Assembly (NCBI GenBank): GCA_910578995.1
Contig: CAJTSY010000125.1
Coordinates: 1-11,388 of the forward strand
Source: an uncultured Acetatifactor sp.
GTDB lineage: Bacteria; Bacillota; Clostridia; Lachnospirales; Lachnospiraceae
DNA length: 11,388 nucleotides
Direction: 5' to 3'
The position numbers and the translations under genes are program-made. Positions within the stretch are counted from its first letter, which is position 1; the number at the start of each line of letters is the position of its first letter. Shown here one piece after another: positions 5,747 through 11,388 of this stretch. The notes under the pieces were generated by a model, which ran no database searches, was not told the DNA's origin, and worked only from the letters and a program-made list of their open reading frames with translations.

Positions 5747-6973
5747 TCAGGCAATCAGCGGCTTCAGGCTCCGTATGAACTTATGCCTGTGGATCTTATC
5801 GGCAACCATCACTGTGACCAACTGGCTGATTCCGGCCACGCGCCTGGATTTCTTTGTTTTGGGATCGTATTGCCACTTCATCTTTGGACAGACGAACTTC
5901 ATGGTGGGGAGGCCGCAGCGCAGATGGGATTTACTGCCCTCACGCTTCATGGGGAGGGCAGGGTCATGTGGACAGCAGGGGATGCCGTTTTCATTAAGGG
6001 GGCAGTCGGAATCTTCCAGGGAGAGCCTGCCGTTGAGTGGGATGAAAGCCTTTTCGAAATGGAGCTCGTGGAAGAGGTCATGGTAGATCTGTATGGAGTC
6101 AAAGGCGGCGTCCCCCAGGAAGGTCTTTGGGTTGATAAGCGGGTGCATGCGGAAGAAGTCCTTCAGGACGGGGATGAGGGCCTTGGAATCGGCAAGGGAC
6201 TTGTCCTCGTCAGGGGAATCGGATTTCTTTTCTACAACAATATCCGGGTGTGCCTGGAGGAAGTCCTTGTTGTAAAAGGTGATGTTGCGGACAATGCCCA
6301 GGCCGTTGGTCACGATACCGAACTTGTAGGCATAGCAGAAATGCCCGTTGATGTACATCTGCTGGATGGCAGGGTTGGCTTCGGCATGGGGAGGCAGGGA
6401 AGCATAGGCGGCCTTGTAAGGGTCATAGGAATCATCAAGCCCCTTTGCTTTTTTGAATGCCTTGAGCTGTTTGATGATGCGGTTGGCGTATTTGGGATTA
6501 TTTTCCGTCACCCATGCCTCGATGCCGGAGGTGTCAAAAATGGTCATGGAGGCAAGGGAGGGATCAATGTTCTGGCAGATTGGCTCCGTCAGATCCACAA
6601 GATTGTCGAACATGGCCTGCAGGTCAGGGAGGAAATCCTGCTTGAACCGCGTGAACTTGGAGGCGTCCGGGACGACGCTGAAGCCGCAGAAGTCCCTCAG
6701 CTCCTGGGAATACTTCAGGAACACGATCAAAAGCGTGTCGGTAGGGATGGAAAAGATGCGCTGCAGCAAAAGTGCTTTGAGCATGGGATAGAGCAGGTGC
6801 TTGCGCGGCCTGCCGGTAAGGGCATGGAAATGTGTCACAAAAGAGACGGGGACAATCTCGTCCATGTCTATGGCCTCATCAAGCATGACGAGGAGCTGGT
6901 ATTTATCGTTGTCAAATTTTTTCTGGCAATCTGTAAAAATATCTTTCAGGGAAAGCTGTTTGTGTGTTATCAT
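5747..6973 (-). pseudogene. IS1182-family transposase lacking the catalytic Glu region
   Basis: The 408-codon frame is unbroken. Residues about 48-112 (FHALTGRPRKHLLYPMLKAL, VPDASKFTRFK) are the DUF772-type N-terminal domain. The DDE core shows a first Asp at D147 (TIFDTSG) and a second at D288 (FLGDAAFDS). The family's third residue, Glu in an RTxxER-type motif followed by a helical tail, should come after the CPKMKWQYDPKTKKSRR segment. Instead KKSRRV (374-379) runs straight into AGISQLVTVMVADKI (380-394), which is the family's extreme C-terminus. I infer an in-frame deletion of some 60-80 codons at about 5830-5845. Intact relatives are nearer 470-490 aa. The start is ATG at 6973, with AAAGGAG 11 bases upstream and an extended -10 promoter at 7028-7033. 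The protein may still bind DNA but should not cut it. Confidence 0.8.
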
Positions 6974-7016
6974 ATAGGTAGCAACTCCTTTACTGATTGA
7001 TATGGATGATTGTTGG

Positions 7017-7044
7017 TTGACAGCTCAATTATACCATATATCAG
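7017..7044 (+). promoter_or_regulatory. Possible outward promoter from the IS toward the isomerase gene
   Basis: A consensus TTGACA (7017-7022) is followed after 16 bases by TATCAG (7039-7044), a 4-of-6 match to TATAAT. It points out of the IS toward the start codon at 7148 and overlaps the inward transposase promoter on the other strand. Confidence 0.35.
7028..7036 (-). promoter_or_regulatory. Extended -10 promoter of the IS transposase
   Basis: On the minus strand the sequence reads TGGTATAAT: a consensus TATAAT (7028-7033) with the TGn extension. The -35 position (AACAAC) is poor, which an extended -10 can offset. It lies 55 bases upstream of the transposase start. Confidence 0.6.
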
Positions 7045-7065
7045 TGAGGAGTTGTTTTATTTTAT

Positions 7066-7095
7066 GACAAAAAATATCCCGTATTTATGCGGGAT
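7066..7095 (-). terminator. Terminator guarding the IS against read-in transcription
   Basis: ATCCCG (7076-7081) and CGGGAT (7090-7095) form a stem extended by one A-T and one T-G pair around TTTA. On the minus strand the hairpin is followed directly by ATATTTTTTG, a good U-run. It stands outside the transposase promoter and would stop transcripts entering from the right. On the + strand there is no U-run after it. Confidence 0.65.
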
Positions 7096-7097
7096 TC

Positions 7098-7118
7098 TGG
7101 CGTTTCGCAATCGCCTAT
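7098..7118 (-). repeat. Right terminal inverted repeat of the IS1182-like element
   Basis: On the minus strand it reads ATAGGCGATTGCGAAACGCCA, matching the left end at 17 of 21 positions. It lies only 16 bases before the Shine-Dalgarno of the isomerase gene, so the IS has replaced or displaced that gene's original promoter. Confidence 0.75.
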
Positions 7119-7147
7119 TGTTCGACTTTGTTGAAAGGAGGATTATA

Positions 7148-7927
7148 ATGACACTTGGAATTATTTCATGGATTAAGGAAGAGGATTTTATTAAAGCAAA
7201 AGAAAAAGGACTTTCTTTTGTGGAACTGGATGTAAATGACCGCGCGGAGGAATTTCTGTTCCATGTGGATGAGGTCAAGGGGTACAGCGAAAAGTATTGT
7301 CTGCCTGTTCGCGCAATCGGCCGTTGGGGAAGTGACAGGATATGCAAAGAAGGTATTTGTGAGGAGGAGATTTTGCTGGAATACAGGCTCATTGATGCTG
7401 CGGAGAAGCTGGGCTGTACCATTTATATTACGGGTTGTAATTATGTGGATGCGCTCTCCTACTATGAGAACTGCGGTTTGGCAATTGCATATTTTAAAAA
7501 GCTGATTGACTATGGGAAACAAAAAGGGGTTCGGATTGCTGTTTATAATTGCAGATGGAATAACTTTGTCTGTGATTCTATGGCGTATAAGGTAATTCAT
7601 GGATATTTAAAGGATTTGTACATTAAATATGATACTTCTCATTGCATTTATGCAGGGGGTGACTATCTGCAGGAGGTAAAGGACTGGGGGGATCGTTTTA
7701 TTCATGTTCATATCAAAGGTGCTCTTACAATTAACGGAAAGCGTTTTGATGATCCGCCGGCAGGAATGGATATGACAAATTGGGGTGCATTTTTGTCTAT
7801 TTTATATGCGAAGGGCTATCAGGAAGGCTTAAGCATTGAACCGCACTCTGACAATTGGAAGGGCGAGCTGGGAGATAAAGGCGTGGATTATACCATTGAT
7901 TTTATTCAAAAACTCATACTGATCTAA
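7148..7927 (+). CDS. Sugar phosphate isomerase/epimerase-like TIM-barrel protein
   Basis: The product is 259 aa, the length of xylose-isomerase-like/AP endonuclease 2 family TIM-barrel proteins. These usually bind one divalent metal and isomerise or epimerise a sugar, keto-sugar or inositol intermediate in the cytoplasm. Visible metal-site candidates are D162 and H165 (YIKYDTSHC), H188 (FIHVHIKG) and E231 (GLSIEPHS). The first Glu expected on the middle strand is replaced in IAVYNCRWNN (residues 130-139), possibly by Asn134. The start is ATG at 7148 with AAAGGAGG 6 bases upstream; an upstream in-frame extension to 7010 lies inside the IS and is not real. The gene is AT-rich compared with the GH172 gene after it. 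The IS has landed directly in front of its leader. Substrate unknown. Confidence 0.85.
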   Translation: MTLGIISWIKEEDFIKAKEKGLSFVELDVNDRAEEFLFHVDEVKGYSEKYCLPVRAIGRWGSDRICKEGICEEEILLEYRLIDAAEKLGCTIYITGCNYVDALSYYENCGLAIAYFKKLIDYGKQKGVRIAVYNCRWNNFVCDSMAYKVIHGYLKDLYIKYDTSHCIYAGGDYLQEVKDWGDRFIHVHIKGALTINGKRFDDPPAGMDMTNWGAFLSILYAKGYQEGLSIEPHSDNWKGELGDKGVDYTIDFIQKLILI

Positions 7928-7966
7928 AATAATCTAATACACATGATTTAGGTGTAAAAGGGTAAA

Positions 7967-7984
7967 ATAAAAGACTCCTTTTAT
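7967..7984 (+). other. AT-rich hairpin after the isomerase gene
   Basis: ATAAAAG and CTTTTAT make a 7-bp stem around ACTC, 40 bases past the stop codon. The stem is weak and no U-run follows, so termination would be inefficient and read-through into the next gene is possible. Confidence 0.3.
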
Positions 7985-8055
7985 GTCAGGAATAGAGATA
8001 GTCGGAAGCAACCGGAACAGGCGCTATAAGAAAAAATGAGTGGAGGAGGACAGAC

Positions 8056-9084
8056 ATGGAAAGCATTCATCTAATCCAGGACATCAAAACCTTTGCATTT
8101 TCCGCCGAAAATCCCACAGGGACAAGAGGAGGCGGCTCCCGGGGCGGGGACTGTACCAAGCTCCGCCCCTGCATCGATATCCACCCAGGCGAGACCGTCA
8201 CCCTGGTGGACACCGATGGGCCGGGAATGATTCAGAATATCTGGTTTACAGGATATGTAGGCCACAGCTTCATCCTGCGAATCTACTGGGAGGGGGATGA
8301 AACCCCGTCTGTGGAAGCGCCCATATCGGCTTTCTTTGGCTGCGCCTACGATGAGAACTTTGAAGACCGGGAGGGCAGATACCCCATCTTGAATTCCGCC
8401 AAGATTCTGGTGGCCCCCGGGAGAGGCCTGAACTGCTACTGGAAGATGCCTTTCCGAAAGCACTGCCGGATTACCATGGAAAACCGTAGCAAGGAGGACA
8501 AGACCCTCTTCTATATGATAACGGGATGCTACATGGACTTGACCGAAAATATCGGCTATTTCCACGCGTCTTACCGTCAGGAGCACCCCGTGCAAAAGGG
8601 CCGCTCCTACGCAGTCATAGACAATATCAAAGGAAAGGGTCAGTTCATGGGCCTGACCCTGGCAGCGGGCATGAATGGCAACAATACCTGCTGGGTAGAG
8701 GGGGAGGCCCGGATGTACATCGACGGCGACAGATACCCGTCCATCCACTATACCGGCACGGAGGACTACTTTGGGGGCGCCTACGGCTTCGGCAACGACA
8801 TCTATCTGAAGAGATACCACACTTACAGCGGCCTCTACGCCGGAATGTTCGCCATTCTGGGGGACAATTCTGCCTTTTACAACGGCCAGCAGCGATTCCT
8901 GCTGTACCGTTTCCATGTGCCGGATCCTATCCACTTCGAGACTGGATTCCGGATGACTTTGGACAATCTAGGCTGGACCGGCCCCAGGTATGACGACTAT
9001 ACATCCGTGGCGTTTTGGTATCAGACGCTGCCTCATGAACCGCTAAAGCCCTTGCCACAGGATGCGGATATGGTGATGAAGTAA
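8056..9084 (+). CDS. GH172 (DUF2961) family glycoside hydrolase
   Basis: The product is 342 aa, a single-domain GH172 protein without a signal peptide, so cytoplasmic action on imported oligosaccharide is likely. Family hallmarks are TRGGGSRGGD (23-32), DGPGMIQNIWFTG (54-66), NCYWKMPF (126-133) and HYTGTEDYFGGAYGF (231-245). Characterised members act on alpha-D-fructofuranosides/difructose dianhydride or on D-arabinofuranosides. From memory, the founding Bifidobacterium enzyme uses Glu270 and Glu291. Here E215 (WVEGE) and E236 (GTEDYF) stand the same 21 residues apart and are the best catalytic candidates. The start is supported by GGAGGAGGA 5 bases upstream. GC-rich, C-ending codon use differs from the isomerase gene before it. 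The YesN/YesM pair after it is the probable regulator. The exact substrate cannot be read from the sequence. Confidence 0.92.
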   Translation: MESIHLIQDIKTFAFSAENPTGTRGGGSRGGDCTKLRPCIDIHPGETVTLVDTDGPGMIQNIWFTGYVGHSFILRIYWEGDETPSVEAPISAFFGCAYDENFEDREGRYPILNSAKILVAPGRGLNCYWKMPFRKHCRITMENRSKEDKTLFYMITGCYMDLTENIGYFHASYRQEHPVQKGRSYAVIDNIKGKGQFMGLTLAAGMNGNNTCWVEGEARMYIDGDRYPSIHYTGTEDYFGGAYGFGNDIYLKRYHTYSGLYAGMFAILGDNSAFYNGQQRFLLYRFHVPDPIHFETGFRMTLDNLGWTGPRYDDYTSVAFWYQTLPHEPLKPLPQDADMVMK

Positions 9085-9123
9085 AAACTTTCGCCCGGCA
9101 GCCAGAGACGACGGGAAAGCACA

Positions 9124-9154
9124 GTGGCCAGGGACAGCAAAAGCCCCTGGCCGC
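9124..9154. other. GC-rich hairpin between the GH172 and yesN-like genes
   Basis: GGCCAGGG (9126-9133) and CCCTGGCC (9145-9152) form an 8-bp stem, extendable to 10 with a T-G and a G-C pair, around an 11-base loop. It is 40 bases past the GH172 stop. There is no U-run, so it is more likely an mRNA-stabilising or processing hairpin, or an attenuating element, than a full terminator. Confidence 0.4.
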
Positions 9155-9250
9155 CGGTTCTGGAGTTTGGAGGAAATGATAAAAAAGAGAAATAGAAAAG
9201 GAAGGGAAATATAGACCCAAGACCGCTCAATACAAAAAATAGAGGATAAA

Positions 9251-10804
9251 ATGCTTACGATACTCATTGTAGACGATGAAAAAGAGGAACTGGAAGGAAT
9301 ATCGTTTTTAATAGATAAACTGGGATTTAAACTATACAAGGTCTTTGCAGATAACGGCAATCAGGCTCTGGAATACCTGCAAAATCATAAAGTCGACATA
9401 CTGTTCACCGATATCCGCATGCCTAGGATGGACGGCCTCGAGCTGATAAAACTGGCCAAAAATGAAAATCCGAATCTGAAGATAATCATCTACAGCGGCT
9501 ACGCGGATTTCGCATATGCCCAGTCCGCGATCAACCTGGAGGTGTCGGAATACATCTTAAAGCCCATCAAGGTAGAAGAATTCGAAAAATCGCTCAAACG
9601 CGTGATGGAGAGGGTGAAGCGCACGGAGCTTGAGCATGAATTATATTCCCAGACGGCGAGATACGCCCAGAACCATCTTCTGTATAAAGCGCTGAACCAT
9701 TCCGACAGCCTCTCGGAAGCCGACACGAAATTGCTGGAAAATTTCGACATATGCTACACAAAGCTTTTCCTGCTGGAGTTCGACCAAAGCTTTTTTGACA
9801 TCATCTCTTTCCGCTTTGAAGATTGGATTGCCGAAGCCATACCATATCCATTTGATTATCTCAATCTGAATGTGAGCCAATGCCTGCTCCTGTTCAAAGG
9901 GGGTGAACGGGACATGCGGAAATCCTTCTATGAGATAGCGATGGATCTATACGATAAAATCGAAGGCGACCTAGGATACACATGTTATATCGCGCTGAGC
10001 AGCGAGGGGAACAGGAACCGGAATCTATCAGAGAAATTTGCCCAGCTAGAAAGGTTGATGGAATACCGCTTTTTCGTATCCTATACCAGGATTTTTGAGG
10101 AGGAGAAGCTGTTAGAAGAAATCAATACCCCATCGCCGGGCGATGCCCTGCTATTGGATAAAATAAGAAAGGAAGTCAGCGCCAAGGATTTTAACAAAAT
10201 ATATATGTATGTGGATCTGCTCTTCCAAAAGTACCAAAATAAGACCAACTATTCTCAGCTATATGTGAAATTCGTGTTCTCCACATTGTACCATGCCATC
10301 ATCACGGAATTTGGGGAATGCTCCGAGGATGAGATTAGCTTGTACATAGACAAACTCTACCGCTGCTCGGACCTTCTCGACCTGAAAAGCATCCTGCAGA
10401 ACACGTTGCAGGAATTTGAGAAAAGAGAGGAAAGCAGCGGCGATGCCGGGCATGACATCGACCTGGTGAAAAAGTATATCGAGAAGCACTATCAGGAGGA
10501 GCTGAACCTGTACAGCCTTGCGGAGAAGGTATACTTGTCCCCCAGCTATCTATGTGCGCGCTTTAAGAGGATCACTGGATTCGGCATCAATAAATATATC
10601 AAAAATGTTCGCATGGAAAGAGCGGAACAGCTTGTGGTGGATACGAACATGAAGATCATCGATATATGTGAACAAGTGGGCTATCACAATTTATCCTATT
10701 TTTGCCAAAGCTATAAAGAGCATTTCGGAAAGACACCTGAAAAATATCGGCAACACAATGTGAAGGAAGACAGGGGCGCTGGAAAAAACAAGGAGGAGAT
10801 TTAG
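9251..10804 (+). CDS. YesN-type response regulator with AraC output domain
   Basis: The product is 517 aa, normal for YesN-like regulators. The N-terminal receiver (residues 1-120) has the acidic pair D8/D9, the phosphoacceptor D54 in LFTDIRMPRMDG, S82 in IIYSGYADF and K104 in YILKPI. A long linker (about 125-405), typical of this group, follows. The C-terminal AraC double helix-turn-helix (about 415-505) includes LYSLAEKVYLSPSYLCARFK and IIDICEQVGYHNLSYFCQSY. On phosphorylation by its partner kinase it should activate carbohydrate uptake and degradation genes. AGAGGA is 5 bases before ATG 9251. Its stop (TAG, 10802-10804) shares one base with the GTG start of the kinase gene, so the pair is one operon. 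The flanking GH172 gene is the likeliest target in view. Confidence 0.94.
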   Translation: MLTILIVDDEKEELEGISFLIDKLGFKLYKVFADNGNQALEYLQNHKVDILFTDIRMPRMDGLELIKLAKNENPNLKIIIYSGYADFAYAQSAINLEVSEYILKPIKVEEFEKSLKRVMERVKRTELEHELYSQTARYAQNHLLYKALNHSDSLSEADTKLLENFDICYTKLFLLEFDQSFFDIISFRFEDWIAEAIPYPFDYLNLNVSQCLLLFKGGERDMRKSFYEIAMDLYDKIEGDLGYTCYIALSSEGNRNRNLSEKFAQLERLMEYRFFVSYTRIFEEEKLLEEINTPSPGDALLLDKIRKEVSAKDFNKIYMYVDLLFQKYQNKTNYSQLYVKFVFSTLYHAIITEFGECSEDEISLYIDKLYRCSDLLDLKSILQNTLQEFEKREESSGDAGHDIDLVKKYIEKHYQEELNLYSLAEKVYLSPSYLCARFKRITGFGINKYIKNVRMERAEQLVVDTNMKIIDICEQVGYHNLSYFCQSYKEHFGKTPEKYRQHNVKEDRGAGKNKEEI

Positions 10805-11388
10805 TGGAAAGGATCGGCAGCTTTTTCAATGACATGAGCTTCAAAAGCAAGATCCTCATGGCCTTTATCTTCATTGCACTGATACCACTCAGCGTGCTTG
10901 GCATATTCAGCTATAAAACAATCCGATCCATGCTTATTAATAAAGAGACCATGTATCTTGAAGCTACCTTTGCCCAGACATCTCAGATCCTGGACAGCAC
11001 GATTGGCATTTATGATAATGCGATTCGATCCCTGTGCTTCAACAGGCAGCTCATCAATCTGAATCAGACGAACTATACCAGCGATTATGACAAATATGAG
11101 AGCCTGAATTTTATCGATGATCTGTTCGTAACGACCCAAAACCTGGTGCCGGAGGTAGAATACATTATATTATTTACGAATTCCAATATGGGGGTTCACG
11201 GGAATACGGTTCGCTCCATGGAGGAGATCAGGAGCTCGAAATGGTATGACTTCATATCTGACACGGCCACCAGCTGGCTTTATGACGGGAACCGTATCTA
11301 CTGCGTGCACCCGATGCTGGATTCCGGCACGTCGGATCGGAACAGGAGTTATATCGTCATGCAGATTAAGGTGGAGACCCTGGAGGAA
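10804..11388 (+). CDS. YesM-type sensor histidine kinase, N-terminal part (runs off the window)
   Basis: The frame is open from GTG 10804 to the window end (195 codons). AGGAGG at 10791-10796, 7 bases ahead, and the one-base TAGTG overlap with the preceding gene fix the GTG start. The sequence opens VERIGSFFNDMSFKSKILMA, and a membrane helix spans about 16-36 (KILMAFIFIALIPLSVLGIFS). The following region (about 40-195) is an extracellular Cache-like sensor, with IGIYDNAIRSLCFNRQL and an SSKWYDFISDTATSWLYDG segment typical of YesM-like kinases. The second membrane helix, HAMP, His_kinase and ATPase domains lie beyond the window. Members usually sense a sugar-loaded binding protein or a sugar directly and phosphorylate YesN. 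Confidence 0.9.
   Translation, partial: MERIGSFFNDMSFKSKILMAFIFIALIPLSVLGIFSYKTIRSMLINKETMYLEATFAQTSQILDSTIGIYDNAIRSLCFNRQLINLNQTNYTSDYDKYESLNFIDDLFVTTQNLVPEVEYIILFTNSNMGVHGNTVRSMEEIRSSKWYDFISDTATSWLYDGNRIYCVHPMLDSGTSDRNRSYIVMQIKVETLEE

Larger units (their letters stand above)
5552..7118 (-). mobile_element. IS1182-like insertion sequence with an internally deleted transposase
   Basis: The terminal inverted repeats are ATAGGTAATTGCGAAACTCCC at the left end and, read from the right end, ATAGGCGATTGCGAAACGCCA, matching at 17 of 21 positions. They bracket a single minus-strand transposase gene, its promoter, a hairpin near the right end and about 195 bases of non-coding left end. The element is about 1.57 kb, and the missing transposase block implies that a full copy would be around 0.2 kb longer. 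I see no convincing target duplication: the flanks are AACCAG on the left and TGTTCG on the right. The element lies just upstream of the isomerase gene. Confidence 0.82.

Noticed and set aside
5723..7000. A 425-codon + strand frame opposite the IS transposase
   Set aside because: It is the antisense shadow of the GC-rich transposase gene. It has no recognisable domain and a composition rich in Gly/Val/His, and the minus frame has clear family motifs.
7010..7147. N-terminal extension of the isomerase reading frame
   Set aside because: It lies inside the IS end and between it and the gene; the perfect AAAGGAGG site places the start at 7148.
7967..7984. Rho-independent terminator after the isomerase gene
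   Set aside because: The stem is only A/T-rich and no U-run follows, so it is listed as a hairpin only.
8071..8934. A 287-codon minus-strand frame within the GH172 gene
   Set aside because: It is a shadow of the GH172 reading frame, with no ribosome site or family motif.
9177..9215. 12-codon basic ORF (MIKKRNRKGREI) before yesN
   Set aside because: The SD spacing is only about 2 bases and there is no further support. It is left as a note only.
1..11388. CRISPR array, tRNA, rRNA or known riboswitch
   Set aside because: I saw no regularly spaced long repeats, no tRNA cloverleaf-like or rRNA sequence, and no riboswitch core on either strand.

Overview
The window looks like the chromosome of a gut-type Clostridia, most likely a Lachnospiraceae relative. 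The grounds are the strong AGGAGG ribosome binding sites, the YesM/YesN two-component pair, the GH172 enzyme, the Firmicutes-style maltodextrin gene remnants and the types of insertion elements. The genus cannot be fixed from the sequence.

Region 1 (1-2268) is mobile DNA. Positions 1-83 look like the end of a TniA/TnsB-type transposon, with three directly repeated sites and a TG/CA-type terminus. It abuts the catalytic C-terminal half of a Mu/TniA-like DDE transposase. Behind the transposase lie a TniB/ExeA-like ATPase, a 111-aa protein of unknown family and two very small ORFs (44 and 38 aa). All are joined by stop/start overlaps, so they read as one translationally coupled operon. Three GACA-ending 12-bp repeats at 2210-2268 probably mark the element's right end.

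Region 2 (2269-3910) is a decayed sugar-utilisation locus. A divergent AraC regulator carries an in-frame TAG stop between its sensor and DNA-binding halves. A GH13 (neopullulanase/maltogenic amylase-type) gene has been reduced to about 140 codons by at least two deletions. The dyad/direct-repeat operator in front of the GH13 remnant survives.

Region 3 (3911-7118) holds an intact MATE efflux gene, then a 20-bp perfect palindrome with no recognisable gene after it, then an IS1182-like element (about 1.57 kb, terminal inverted repeats at 5552 and 7118). The IS transposase has lost the block that should carry the third catalytic residue. The right end of the element contains an insulating terminator and a possible outward-facing promoter.

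Region 4 (7119-11388) is a carbohydrate module in the + direction: a sugar-phosphate isomerase/epimerase-like TIM barrel protein, a GH172 (DUF2961) glycosidase, a YesN-type response regulator and the start of a YesM-type histidine kinase that runs off the window. The kinase probably senses an extracellular sugar or its binding protein, and YesN activates the glycosidase and transport genes, which would be expected just beyond the window. From about 8056 the base and codon use becomes more GC- and C-ending than in the isomerase gene, which suggests that this module was joined to its neighbour secondarily.
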